Assembly (NCBI GenBank): GCA_905178155.1
Contig: CAJINV010000036.1
Coordinates: 51,033 to 115,032 of the forward strand
Direction of reading: 5' to 3'
DNA length: 64,000 nt
Source: Amoebophrya sp. A120
Lineage: Eukaryota > Sar > Dinophyceae > Syndiniales > Amoebophryaceae
Below are positions 23,301-35,300 of this stretch, one piece after another. Both the position numbers and the translations under genes were made by a program. The notes below the pieces were generated by a model. The model was not told the origin of the DNA and did not search any database. It worked only from the letters and a program-made list of their open reading frames with translations. Position 1 is the stretch's first letter, and each line of letters begins with the position of its first letter.

Positions 23301-24246
23301 CGTCACCTATTCGTAAGTTTGCACAACAACCTCGCCCTCCAGTACTATCAACAGGGAAAACTTGCCCCGTGTCGAGCGGTCTGTGACTCTGTCCTGCGGG
23401 TGGACCCGACCAACCTGAAGGCCCTGGCGCGCAAACTGCAAAGTGCCGAAACCATCGGTTTCAAGGAAGAGGCTCTGGAGAAGCTGCAGGCGGCACTACT
23501 GTGTCGTCAGAGGGACGAGAAGGCCTGTTCTGCTGAGGAAGCTACAACGGGGAAAGAAAGCAGGAGCACCGCGTGGGTCGATATCAACACAAAAATGTCT
23601 GGGTCTGGAAGAGTGTAAACTTGTCGTGCGGATTTTGCATGACCCGTGAGTTCTGGAATGCGGGACTTCGCATGACAGACTCTGCGAGATCTCCGCCATG
23701 CCTATCCTGCATGAGAAACTCTCTCCCGACTTGGTCGAAAGTGGACAGCTTTTGGCACTCATGCAACACAGATTTTTGTATGCTTCAGATTTACCATGAC
23801 GAGTTACCATCTTCCAGACCCAGACATATTTACAATTCATAGTCGAGAAGGTGATCCAGGACGCGCAGAGGTGGATCGAGGTAGAAGACCAGAGGGAAGC
23901 AGCATATCAAGTGCAAAAATGTCTGGGTCTGGAAACTTGTAATGCTGTGTTGGGAATAGTGAATGCTCTGTAATGCACAGCCAAGCATGAGAAATCTCTG
24001 CGCTTCTTTGTGTTGCGTTTTTCGCATGAGAAGCTGCGTTTTTGCATGACAGGCAAACGGGTCTCTTCTTGGACACGCATCACAAACTTTTTGGTCATGC
24101 CAGACAAGCATGACAAATCTCGCAATCTTCCAGACCCAGACACTTTTGCATTTGATGCAGCATTGTTCCGATCGATGTTTGCGAATAAGAATAAGCGACA
24201 AAGAAACCCTCCACCTGGAAAAACCAAACAAACGACTGAACAATAA
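20343..24246 (+). CDS. large FKBP-type peptidyl-prolyl isomerase-like TPR co-chaperone
   Basis: Exon 1 (20343-23581) is one long open frame, followed by two introners and two short exons (23847-23904, 24163-24246). Degenerate FKBP signatures occur near residue 88 (VLLDYNHDLEWFSLGENQLP, then AVRKMRRGEVCLVEY) and near residue 380 (AEAVFAALKSMRPGETAKI), separated by acidic low-complexity stretches. The C-terminus is a three-repeat TPR domain of the FKBP51/52 type (RWVGNQFAQKKFFALAAAKY; SLHNNLALQYYQQGKLAPC; VDPTNLKALARKLQSAETIG), expected to bind the Hsp90 C-terminal EEVD. Joining across the introners gives the family's typical end, EDQREAALFRSMFANKNK. The FKBP domains lack most aromatic active-site residues, so a scaffold role is likely. 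Start chosen as the first ATG of the open frame; the protein is much longer than usual family members. Confidence 0.8.
23582..23841 (+). mobile_element. introner, family A
   Basis: Starts TATCAACACAAAAATGTC and ends ATATTTACAATTCATA. Exact repeat GTCGA. Interior is a near copy of 27142-27407 in the same orientation. Confidence 0.92.
23905..24157 (+). mobile_element. introner, family A
   Basis: Starts TATCAAGTGCAAAAATG and ends CTTTTGCATTTGATG. Exact repeat CAGCA. Only 63 bp after the previous element, leaving a 58-nt exon between them. Confidence 0.88.
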
Positions 24247-24931
24247 TCGCAGGGGTTGTAATTGTAAATGTAACCCGGCGCTACGCCGCATGAAAAGGGA
24301 AACATCCTCGTCCATAGATGGTAAAAGTGATCACCGTAAGAAGCAGTACTGTGATTTATTGGAAACCGTGTAGATGCATCTTTATTGACTTTGGGCGGAA
24401 AATGAAACACTTCGGGTCTTGACGAGTGTTGCTCGTATCTGCTTCTCCGTCGACCTCGGTGCACTGCACGTCGCAACGCTGTTGATTGTTCTCAATCACA
24501 GTTCGAATTCAATTTGAATGCATTTACGAGCGACTAAGGTGCCGTAGCGCTCTACGCCGTACGCAGTGGCGAAAAGAACTGGAGCGCGTGAAAGATCCAC
24601 CGACATTTCTATGACCACCACTGTGTCGCTATTCGGCTGATCTTTTCGGTAGTTTTCCGGCAGGTCAAGGCTGCTCCTGCTTTCTGAGCGGGACTCCACA
24701 TGCAGAAGACACCATACATGATGAAGGAGGAGGATAGATGTTGCTGGGTTTCGCCTTTTTTTCGTGATCTTCATTTTCGATGGCTGCTCTTGGTACGCAT
24801 GACAATTCTTGATGAAAACTAAAACTTGCCACCGAGTAGCCTCCATTTGGCTCACGGAAAACAACTTAGCCACGGGTGGTCGCCGCACATCAGTTCGCCA
24901 GTTTTCATCCTGGTAGCGCGTCAGGCCGAAA
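24247..24931. other. intergenic, no supported gene
   Basis: No + strand gene. A minus-strand open frame runs through 24496-24930 and continues as a shadow under the next gene; its last 140 residues have natural composition but match nothing I recognise. Confidence 0.35.
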
Positions 24932-27669
24932 ATGTTTTCTCTATGTGTGCGTTCGTTCAGTATCAGTTGTCCCACGACGTGGCTGTTACTCGTTTTTTTT
25001 TCTTTCTTTTTGTCCTCACCTCCGGAACCAGTTGTATCTGCTGAGATCACCACGACCGAAGAAAACTGGGACCACGCGAATGCTGACCCGTTCCTGCGGG
25101 CGGGGCCTGCTGTTCCAGGGCGCCTCTTCGCTACCAGCGACGAGCAGGAGTACGTGGACGCGCTCCGGCAAAAGGAGGAGCGAAAGGACCCCCGGTTCTT
25201 GCTGCTCGATATAAGGTATTTGAGGGAGCTGCTGCGGAACGCCGTGGAGTACCAGGGGCGCCAGCTTTTCTCGTCGTCTGCAACGGCAGGCGCCGTGGAC
25301 AGAATCGCGGAACAAGTGTTGGATCCGGTGTGGCGTATTTGGGAACTGAAGGAGGAAGGGGCCCCGCTCAGAGCGGCCGGAAGTCTGCTGATGCAGAAGT
25401 TGATCGGGCTGCGCGATGTTTCTGACGAACGCACGCTTGAAGTGCACCAGGATCTTCGCGCCACTCTGATGGCTGCCGCGAACGAGTTGCTTCAGGAGAT
25501 GGTCCGCGTCGTCGACCAATCTGCAGCTGTAGCCGATCATCTTGCAGAGCCAGCTGCGAGTGGTCGAGCTGCGGGGGCTGGTGCAGCTGCTTCTACGGAG
25601 TTGCGAGAAGGACCTTTGCAAGAAGAGGAGCAGGGGAGACAGCAGCACAGCCTCCATCTTCAGCACAACCTGGAAGCTAACCGTCGCGACCGCGAGTTGT
25701 GTATTACTCCAGCAGGTCTTGCGAAAAAGGAATGCGAAATGTTAGATCAACAAAGTCTAAGTCGCGGGCAGGACGATGCTGCAATTATCGATCAGCTGGC
25801 GTCTCCTGTTTTACATCAGTTTATGCGCGAACTCCTCACGCGCATAGAGCAGGGTAACATGGAGTCACTGGCAGTCATAATCCTGCAAGGGTTTCTAACC
25901 TGCGCTGTCTCATTGAGCACCGAGCAGAAAAATCTAGGTGACCAGCACACAGCTGCGGGCGACGGAGCTTGGTTTTTTGAGATATCCCGAGGAAAGATCG
26001 TTGCTGCGAATATCGGAGTCGAAGAGTGTGCCAGCATAGCGGTGCAGTATTATTTCTTTTACGAATATCCAACACAAAAAATCTGGAAGTGTAACTTTGA
26101 AGGATGAGGAGCTGCATCACAAAAAATTCGCTTTGCATTACGATTACATTTACAGAAAAACCCTTTCATCATGCGCAGCTAACTCTTATGTGAGAACACG
26201 ACGCGCGAAGCTAGCCTGTAACGCACAACCAGCTGAATGGCAAGCGTGACTGTCTTGCATCTTCCGCAACTACACGACGAACTTACGTACGGACACGACA
26301 GTTTTTTTCTTGCAGAAAGCGGTGGGAACGTGGTTCCGAACTGCCGTGCTGAACGCGGAAGTGGGGCTGTTCCGGGCCTTCGTGGTGCCACAAAAGCAAG
26401 CGCAGAGAGAGTACCACGCCCTCCGCCACCGGGCAGGGGCGTACAGCACTCACCCGCACATTTTCCACGACGCAGCGCAAGCGCCCCTCGACCGGCGTCT
26501 GCTCCTCGCGTGGTTGCTGGCGCGCCTGCGAGCGAAGAAAGTTGGAAGCGGAAATGAAGAAAAAAATGGGCAGGGGAACAATCTGCTATATGTGGCAGAG
26601 ATCGGGGTTTTTAACGCACGCACGACGGAGTTTCTTCTGCGCCACTGCCAGCCGATCCATGTTTTCGCGGTGGACCCGTTCCTCGAAGGTATGTCGACCC
26701 GCTATGTGGAGAGCGAACCTGACATGCGGGAACACCTGAAAACGAAAAGCGGCGAGGCCCGGACGCGAAACATTCTGTCCGCCGTTCCGGGTGCGCAAGA
26801 GGTACAGCTCGCAGAGTTTGCGGCCGGATTTCCAGAAGAAAAAATGGACCACTACGAGCACGGGCACGGCGAACGACGAGAGCAAGAAGCGCATTCCCCC
26901 TCCACCACGACCTCGCACATTGCAACCAGCAGCATCGCGCGCTTTACAATTCTTCCGCACCCGAGCGTGGAAGCAGCGAGGCGGCTACGCTTGGCTGCGA
27001 GAGACCGCCGGGGCCGCAGTAGAAGAAGTAGAGGTGGAGAGACGAATGCGAACTCTGCTCGGGACGAAGAACCCAGTGACCGCCCGCGCGGCGATGCTTT
27101 TCTAGACTTGGTGTTCATCGATGGGGACCATACCTATGGAGTATCAAATGTAAAAATGTCTGGGTCTGGAAAAGTGTAGACTTGTCATGCAGATGTTCCA
27201 TGACCCATGACATGAGGTCTGGAATGCGGGACTTAGCATGACAGACTCTGCGAGGTCTCTGCCATGCCTATCCTGCATGAGAAACTCCCCTCCAACTTGG
27301 TCAAAAGTGTACAGCTTTTGGCACTCATGCAACACAGATTTTCGCATGCTTCAGATTGACCATGACAAGTTGGAATCTTCCAGACCCAGACACTTTTGCA
27401 ATTCATATGGAGGTGTGCAAGACGATCTGGAGTCATGGCCGCCCCTTGTGCATGGGATCGTTTCCGGACACGACTGCTGTCACGTGGGAAGTCCCGCTTA
27501 CGAGGCCCTACTGGATAGCAAATTTTACCAGGACACGGTCCACCGCGCACGACCACACCCGGCTGACCAGGAGGGACAGGGAGGAATAGACGGTACTAGG
27601 ACCTGGGGGAACGACGCTTCTGCCTCTGCTCTACACCTCGCGCATGATGGTGCCTGGTGGTTGGAATAG
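24932..27669 (+). CDS. secreted/ER class I SAM-dependent methyltransferase
   Basis: Exons: 24932-26041, 26316-27141 and 27413-27669. The ATG at 24932 opens a signal peptide or anchor (residues about 15-28: TWLLLVFFSFFLSS). The first 370 residues are helical and unassigned. The C-terminal part has class I methyltransferase motifs: LYVAEIGVFNARTTEFLL (motif I, with GVFNA in place of the usual G-x-G), HVFAVDPF (acidic end of strand 2), DLVFIDGDHTYGG then VQDDLESWPPLVHG and SGHDCC. The FIDGDH-x-Y signature is typical of the Methyltransf_24 group, which often modifies glycans or lipids. The junction across introner 27142-27407 restores HTYGGVQDD. The intron 26042-26315 is GT-AG but bounded by TGCAG repeats and begins TAT inside the repeat, so it looks like an old introner. 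Substrate unknown. Confidence 0.7.
26048..26310 (+). mobile_element. possible fossil introner now acting as a GT-AG intron
   Basis: Flanked by exact TGCAG repeats (26043-26047, 26311-26315) and starts TATTATTTC like active introners, but the 3' ATA end is lost. Contains GCATCACAAAA and GCATTACGATT, variants of the motif shared by introners. The spliced intron can be read as GTGCAG...TTGCAG (26042-26315), keeping frame. Confidence 0.5.
27142..27407 (+). mobile_element. introner, family A
   Basis: Starts TATCAAATGTAAAAATGTC and ends CTTTTGCAATTCATA. Exact repeat TGGAG. Near copy of 23582-23841. Confidence 0.92.
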
Positions 27670-28245
27670 CTATTTGCGCAGCCTCCATATTTTCATCCTC
27701 GACTTCTACTTCAGGTCTCCTTTTATCTGGTAGCAAAAAATACAATTACAAGCCAACGCACGACGAACAGATTGGCACGCCGTATGACGAGAAACTCGAA
27801 GTTTGGCGTAGTTGTTTGAACGCCCGCTAGCTAGGCTCAGATGTTCATCAAGTGCGATTTGAGTAGCGGAAATGTTGGGAAGATTTGATTTCTTGACATA
27901 TTCATTGTGATTGTGAATGCAGGAAGTAGGGAATATATAAAAAAGAAAAAGCAACACGATCATGATCAGGGCAGGCTATTCCTGCTGGTGCTGATCCCAC
28001 CAGTTTATATGATGAAGTAAACATCATCAACACCACAGAGATGACGACGAAAACTTTCACAACCGGCAGATCCTGGGTGCGACGTATATTATTGCGTTGT
28101 CGGAGACCGAGGCGATTACATTATGATTGCATTAGCTAAAGGAGTAAATACGTCCGAATTAGTTGGGATGAGCGACCTTCTGGTTCTCTGGCCTCGGTAA
28201 ACAAATTGCTTTTTCGCTGTGGTGACCACTGCCATTTGTGCAACA
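27670..28245. other. intergenic, nothing recognised
   Basis: AT-rich spacer before the HtrL-like gene; no supported coding region. Confidence 0.4.
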
Positions 28246-31200
28246 ATGCTTGCTTGCGCGATTGGTGCGGGAAACCCTTCTTGTCGCCAGAAGCTAAAAT
28301 GTTGCGCGGTTCTCGTTTCGACGATTGTTGCTGTGTACCTTATTGGGTCGGGGTTTTTGTGGTACTACCCGCCGTCTGTGTGGTGGCATCGATGGATGTT
28401 GTGTGATCGCTGGCGGTGGCCGCCGTCGGTGGTATCCTGTGCAAAAGCATCGTACTCGTATTGCAATCATGCATTACAAATCTTTTTCTTAAGGTAAATT
28501 CGCATTACAAATTTTATTTCTCATGCTGAGGAAATTTGCATTTATACGAATACGATACGTTTGCAGTTCATAGGTGGCGTTTGCGGACGATGCATACCCG
28601 AATGAGCCCCCGTGGATCACGACCAGAGAGATGGCTGCAGTCCTCCTGTACCGCGCGCCGACACATTTCGTGGACTACGTCGTTCGCTCCCCCAGAAAGT
28701 TTTTGCACGACGTCTCTGCCTCGCTCGCGGCCCTCCTCGGCTTCCGGTTCGGGGACGTCGTGTATGACAGTGCACAATTCCCCCTGCCCTTCATTTGTCA
28801 TGCAAAATACCCAATCCACCCTTACCTTAGACTCTTAGCACTGTTTGCATGACCAGTTCTGGTTGCCCAAATAGCACTACACTCCAGTGCAAATTTGTCA
28901 TGCAAAACCGGTCTTCTTGCTTAGGCTTGTATTGCCTCCCCTGTCCGGGTGGGGTTGCGGCTTAAGGGAGAGTCTCGCCCCTTAACCAAAGGGGTGCGTC
29001 GTCTCTTCGTGAGAACAAAAACTTATGGCGTAAAATGGGTCGGGTCCTGGATCGTTCTGTATGTTGGGCTGTCGCGCTCGGCTAGCTGGCTGGGCTGTAC
29101 TGATCAGGTGTGGTGGGTAGCTCCCGACTGGTTGGTACTTTTCTTGGGGCGACTTGCCGTGGTAGCGCTCGGCTTTTGTATGATGAGCAGGTCGCCGAAA
29201 GTGCTTCCTCGCCCACCCCCCGGGTAGGGGATCCTTGACCTGTGGCGCTGGGAGCGGGTGTCCACTAAATGATGATGATGATTGCCGTTCATGCGATACA
29301 AACGAGGGGGAGGGGGAGTTGTGCACTGTCATATCGTGCCACTGCATCTCCCTTTACGCATCCGAAGTAGCGATAAGAAGACCATGCGTGAGGATGCTGA
29401 CGCCGAGGATCCCTTCTCAATAGACGAAGCAGCGCCCATTCTGAAAAATGCGAAGGATGGTGCCCTAGATGAGGCGAAGCTAGAACTACGACTACCCTCA
29501 ACCTCGAGCATTACCTCTACCAAGACAGAGGAAAATAAACAGCGGCGCAGGAGGAGAAAGTTTGTCTATCGGTCCAAGATGGGGCAGCAGTGCGCCGAGC
29601 AGTTTCACGCTGCCGCGAGGACGCAGCCGGTCCCCGGAAGCGGCGCACAAGCGCGCGAGCATGAGGATCGCTGCCGCGCAGGGGGGCCAGGACGAGGGGG
29701 ACATCAGCCCGTGGTCGTCACCGCCTACTTCGATATGGGTCGGGTATCGCGCGGCCCGTGCAAGTACCTTTCTATGATGCGGCAAGTACTCGGAATTCGG
29801 CGTCCGGTTGTGGCGTTTACGCAGCCGAGATTCGCCGAGACGATCCGCGAAATCCGGCGAGAGGCACTAGCCGCCGGACGCGTAGGAAAAGGAAATCTAT
29901 CTACTTCCAAGACCGCAGCAACAAATACACCTGGAGATGACGAGAACGGACACCGGGCCGCCAAAGCCGCCGACGACGGGCCGAGGAAGACTACTACACC
30001 AGCACACAAAGACACCAGCCAGACAGCTGCCGCCACAAGCAGAACCAGTAGCGTAAACACTCCCAGAACCTCATCCCGCGCCGGCTCGCTCTCCTCGCTG
30101 TGGGCGTGGATCACTACGCCCGGATCTTGGTTTCGACGAAAATCAACATTCCAACAGCCAGAACGACGAGGTGACACGGAGGACGACGAGAGTGAAATCG
30201 CGTTATTTCACCTGGTGGCTATCGACTCGTGGACCGACTTTCCAGGGACAGCTGAGTTTCGTGAGCAGATGTGGCTGAACGCAATGAATCCATGGCACTA
30301 CTTGCAGCTGATTTGGCGGCAGAGCCACGGACTTAACCGCTACGGCGGCTGGCTTGAAACGACAGTACCGGAATACGGGCTGTTGCAGCACGCCAAGGTG
30401 GAGTTCGTTCGCCGTGCCATGGAGCTTGTACCCACCGCTTCGCACTTTTTCTGGGTAGACGCCGGAGCAATGCACGGACAGGTTGCCTTTGCGCGAAATT
30501 GGTGCCCGCGGCGGGCTATGTTGGAAGGGGCCGACGACAAGGAAAACAAAGCCATAGGTGGTGGAGTTGTGACCCTGATTGCGCAACCGGATAATTTTTT
30601 GAAGCAGCTGATAATTGCACTCACGCAGCAGCCGGACCTGCCTCTAGCCCGCGTCGAAGATTTCGCTCACCCAGAATTTCAAAAACGGCTGCGAATGCAT
30701 CTCGGGAGCCACGACTTCAAGCGCGGCAACACGACAACAGACGTCACGAGGCCGGGCTCTCTCGTCGAAGACCTAAGCGCGGAAGCCCGAGCGCGAGCAG
30801 AGAGCAGGTACTGGATGTTTGTGCAACACATTGAGCAACCCGTGGGCACCTTTTGGGGCGGACCAAAAGAGGCATTGCTGCGGTTTCACGCAAAATACCT
30901 GGCACTGGTTCGCTATGAAAGTGGCGGAAACACAGAAGTACTCAAATCAAAATCAGGGCCGTGGTATGTATGAACACCAGATGAACGTAAGTGCCGTGCT
31001 GAGTGAATCTCGACACAAGGTACTCCCCGTGACGATGTTAATAGTGTTGTGTGGTCTTTTTATGGTGTGATATAATCCACCACGTGTCTCCACTGACAAA
31101 AGACGCGCCAGAGGGCACTCCTACTTGATGTACTTTCCAAGAAATCCTACGTGGGCACCATCACGCCCAGACATGGAGTCCGGAGAAACAGACCGACCAA

Positions 31201-31389
31201 TGCAAAGGGTCCGCCGATGATTGGCTTGAGTACATCTGTGGCATTGATACACGCGAACTCACCTTCCAGAAAAAGCGCACTGACGACGACCAAGCATTGC
31301 TGTGGATCCTGTGGCTGCGTTTTCCTGATATGTTTCAGGTTCTTCGTATCAAACTCAAACTTGTCTCCGCCCCGCAGCCCAACCTCTAG
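28246..31389 (+). CDS. HtrL/YibB-like glycosyltransferase, type II membrane protein
   Basis: Exons: 28246-28432, 28578-28762, 29339-30967 and 31171-31389. Exon 1 encodes a membrane anchor (AVLVSTIVAVYLIGSGFLWY), fitting a Golgi type II protein. The WlaTC/HtrL family signature is clear in exon 3: VVTAYFDMGR, KYLSMMRQVLGIRRPVVAFT, then LLQHAKVEFVRRAMELVP and ASHFFWVDAGAMHGQ (the F-x-W-x-D-x-G sugar-nucleotide site). Exon 4 adds TDDDQALLWILWLRFPDMF, the family's late D-D-x-x-L helix, so the gene extends past the in-frame stop seen at 30973. Two introners interrupt it (excision gives PPSVAFADD and DVVPLHLPL). Intron 3 is GTATGA...CCCAG. Arg- and Ser/Thr-rich low complexity is inserted in the catalytic part. 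An in-frame GTG lies upstream, but the ATG at 28246 is preferred. Confidence 0.8.
28433..28572 (+). mobile_element. introner, family G, shortest in window (140 bp)
   Basis: Starts TATCCTGTGCAAAAGCATCG and ends CGATACGTTTGCAGTTCATA. Exact repeat GGTGG. Confidence 0.88.
28763..29333 (+). mobile_element. introner, family F, enlarged by a nested insertion
   Basis: Starts TATGACAGTGCACAATTCCC and ends GAGTTGTGCACTGTCATA. Exact repeat TCGTG. The outer about 220 bp match 43349-43564 in inverted orientation; the extra length is the nested insert 28937-29280. Confidence 0.88.
28937..29280 (+). mobile_element. nested SINE-like insertion inside an introner
   Basis: 344 bp flanked by ATTGCC (28931-28936, 29281-29286). 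It interrupts a TTGTATTGCCGTTC stretch that is continuous (on the other strand) in the related element 43349-43564. The 3' end is a short (ATG)n tail, CACTAAATGATGATGATG, typical of non-LTR retroposons. No inverted ends. No transposase or reverse transcriptase. No second copy seen in this window. Confidence 0.5.
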
Positions 31390-32376
31390 CATCTTGCACA
31401 GATGAAATAATTATCCCGTCACTCATGACGAACAATGGCTTCAATTTTTATGCATTTGGAAAGAATCAGAAATCGAAGCTTCCAATATCTAAATTAGCAT
31501 GACTATGAAATGACCCTGGTGGAAGGAATAAAAACGCGCTTTGCCCGCATAATGCTGATTCTAGGGTACTTCTACTTACGGTTGTACCAGAACACGTGAG
31601 AAGGTTGTTGCAGTACTACACGTGGGGGGTGCAGGGTACGAGAAATCGTTTTAAGCTGGAAAGCGTACGGCAGCTGGCACGACGCAGGGGCACTACTGGA
31701 CTGAATATTCACAAGAACCGTTTCTCGAACGCAAGAACCATCATTACATTGACAGCTACAGTTACACACAGGTTGGTTTCCAGCATAGAAAGATACATTG
31801 CTTCTTCAGTTGCACATGTACAGAAGTTTTTGGTTCTGTTCTCCCAGCGTGTTGATCTTGATGCCCATAGCTTTCTCTTCTGCGTCAAGATCGAGCGAAA
31901 GCTTTAGCTTCATGCTCATTTTTAGTGCAATCATTCACGATAGATGTTCAAGCTGTTGATGATTAACCACAACAGCGCTTCTTTGTCAGTCTTCTTTCCA
32001 ACGAAACGCGTTCCCCTACTTCTCCATCTCCCTGTGTTTCTTGCTACTTCGTCCTCTCCGGTCCCAAGTGAACCAGAAAAATCAGATGTTGATGAAGATC
32101 AACACCACGGCATGATTAGATTTTTCTCCATATGAAGGTGAAGACATACGATGTCTTTCTGTTAAAATGTTCCACGCGAACTCGTTCCCTTTGTCGTGCG
32201 GAATTTTTTTCTCAAAATAGCTGCTCCTCTGTCGTGCGCGACATCCGCGCCTGTGAGTGCTTGTGTTTTGCATTTGTGTGCTCGTGAAAGAAAGAACACC
32301 ATTCATGTGGTGAAAAATACGCGCAACAGCACGCAGTGCGAGGGACGAGGACTCGTGGGTGGGTGAATGAGAATCG
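31390..32376. other. intergenic, nothing recognised
   Basis: About 1 kb without a supported gene. A short open stretch at 31596-31907 has acceptor-like sequences around it but no homology. Confidence 0.35.
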
Positions 32377-35300
32377 ATGTCTTCCATATGATATACTACT
32401 ATCAGACTGCTCCTTCGGGCATCCGTTTTCGGTTTTTGTGCCCAACTGCAAGCTGCAGCGGCCCACCAGTGTGGCCCAGGAGGCTCTGTGCCGTATCCAC
32501 TTGATTCTAACACGTGCCCGGTATCTTCCAAGACCTCGGGAAGCGAGCGCCAATCTGACTTGTCACAGCAGCCTGCTTCGCCGCGTGACGATGTCGTGTC
32601 GCAGCGCCGTCGACCTTGCTGGAGCTATCCCTTGGACGAAAAAACGTGCTGTGTGCCTTCTCGGGAGAAAGCAGATGACGAAGAAAAGGATGGCCAGAGG
32701 GCGCACTGCTTCGACGGCGCCGTGGTCACGCGTGCCCGGTGCTGTGCGCAAACGACGGAAATGAGTCGAAGCATTGGAGATGAGGATGCTCTCACAAAGC
32801 AAGAAGCCAGCAGCGGGCTGCAGTTTCAAGATGCTCTGGCAAAGGCAATGGACGAACAAGAAGCAATGCCGGAAATGAACATCGAGAGGAGTGAAGACCT
32901 AGAAGAGCAGCGCGACCATGGTGTCGAGGTAAACGCAGTTCCAGAGTGGCTCCGCGCAGGTAGCCGGCCTGTGATGCTGAACATTTTCGGCAAAAATGAA
33001 CCAAATCCTCATGCCCTTCAGCTCCTGTCACTTTTACCTAACGACAACGCGCTCACAGAGACAGTACAGCATGGGTTATGGAGTGCACATCTGGAGATGC
33101 TGCGCGGAGTATTCGGCGAAATTCTGGTGCAGTGGAATGCAGTATCTCTATCTTCAAATACGACCACGGAGGATGTTGCTACAGATACGCGCGGCTCGTC
33201 AACGACGACGTCTACTGATCGTACTCACGCTCCTCCAGCCGACCACGAGCAGAGGCGCTCGGAACAAACCGAGGAGCAAGCGGGCGACGGAGTGGAAGAA
33301 TACGAAGGAAGGGCAACCGAGCTTGCACTACAGGAATATTTTTTTGCCTTGAGATTCCTGTTTGGCCCCAAGGGCGTCGAGCGCACGATTCCGCGCGGAG
33401 GAGACGAGATGCTTAGGGCCGTACTTCTGCTCACGCGGCTGGCGAAGCGCAAGGTTGCTGCCCGTCAAGAGTTGACCGACAAAAAGCTCAAGGATGCACT
33501 CGTATGAACTGCAAAAGTATCGTACTCGTATAAATGCATTACAAATTTCCTCAGCGTGAGAGATAAAATCTGCCATGCTGATTTACGTTAAGAAAAATAT
33601 TTGTAATGCAAGACTTGCATTTATACGAGTCCGAGTGCGATACTTTTGCACAGGATAACTCGGGGATGAAAACGACGATGATGAAACTCATCCTTTACCT
33701 GTAGCGACACCTTTATGGATGCGTCAGGTTTGAAATCGTCAAAGTTGAAATAGTTTGCCATGCATCAAACGGATGCCAGCTGGTGCCTAGTTTTCAAGTG
33801 GCGCATGACAAATTTGGCAGAGCCGAAATCCAGTTTGTAATGCTGTTTGGGTAAGGAAGAGGCCTTTTGTCATGCTAGTCCAGCAGCTCTATTTGTACCC
33901 CTCAACAGGCTTACAATCTGCCTCCCTTGCCTACTCTGCAAGACAGGCATTTTGTGGGTTGCATTTTATGCATCACAAACTATTTCAACTTTGAGGATTT
34001 CAAACCTGACGTTTCCATAACCTTTGGAGTATAACTTCTGGACCTCGGATCTGAAAAGTTCTAGCCGCCCCGAGTCGCCCCGGAAGATTTTCACTACTGG
34101 AGCGGACGACGTCGTTGCATCAGACGAAAAGGGGCGGGACGTGCAAAGCGGGACCCAGCTTCCGAATACTCGCGAGAAAGGGCCGACTTTACCGCTGGAC
34201 CGCGTCAATCCAGAAGAATATGAGCGGAGTCCGCTCTTCGTTTACGAGAAATTACAGAAATGCAGTCGCCACTTTGGATGGGCCTTGGTCGAGATCAAGT
34301 TTCGGATCGCAGACTTCTTTTTCCATCACATTTTGCGAATCAAAGCAGCGCTCGAGCTCGTAGATCTTCAACGAATTAAGAATGGCACCACGTCCGGCTT
34401 GAAAGACCCAGCGCACACACCGAGAACGTTGCTGGGTGCAGGAACAGCGCGCTTCTTGCGCAAGATGTGGGCCTCGTCGCAGGGTCCCCGTGCGCCTGTG
34501 CGCGGCGAAGACGCAGACACACACGTTGGTATGGAGGGGAAGTGAGTGATCTTCTAAGGTGCTGCCAGCCTTGGGTCAGTGCGGTTTTGCGGCATTTTTG
34601 TGATGCAAAAAGCGCACACAGCCACAAGATCAGCAGTTCGGAGCGCATGAAGGTTACAGGTTTTTGACGTGCCTTCTTTCTATTGTGATTTTACACTGCA
34701 AAAGATATGCGTGCATGGCAAAAACAGGAACGCTGCACGTAGGCGAAATACCATCAGTGTGAGCGCGGAAGTACTGGGTGACAGATTAGGACTTTTCCTC
34801 GGACTGGCCTCAGCGCCTGACGTCACTCGCTTCCCCTCTCTAGTTGTTTGTCTCCCTCTGGGGCTTCTGTCTACGATGACGTCCGTATGAGAGCGCACAA
34901 GTCCCGCCCTCCCACTTCGTTTTCTAGCATGCGCGCCATCTTTGCATTCTCTGCAGTTCCCAAAACCAGTGACTTGTTATTTCCCATGTATGCATTACCG
35001 GCATCCTAGCCCACGCTTCAGTAACCGCGGATGCCCTCCAAATGCCCTTCATCAAATGGGGGGGATGGGAAATTATGCGCTTTCATAGACCGCAGACCAG
35101 GATCTTGATCAGCGGGGCCTTTTTGCGATGTTCCGACTATACATTTTGCCACTGTGGCTGTTCTGGCAGCGCGATATGGTACAGGAAAAGTTCTTGCAGT
35201 GGTTTCGAAGTTTCACCATGTGGCTCAAGGAGGCAGAGCAAGAGCTTCACATCGACGCGTCGCTCAGGACTGGTCGAGCATCTCGCGGAGCATCAACGCC

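Noticed and set aside
24496-25464. 322-codon minus-strand ORF
   Set aside because: More than half is a shadow of the methyltransferase gene on the + strand. The remaining 140 residues look natural but match nothing, and no minus-strand splice or start context was found.
28949-29227. 92-codon ORF inside the nested SINE-like insertion
   Set aside because: No homology to reverse transcriptase, endonuclease or transposase; too short and lacks context.
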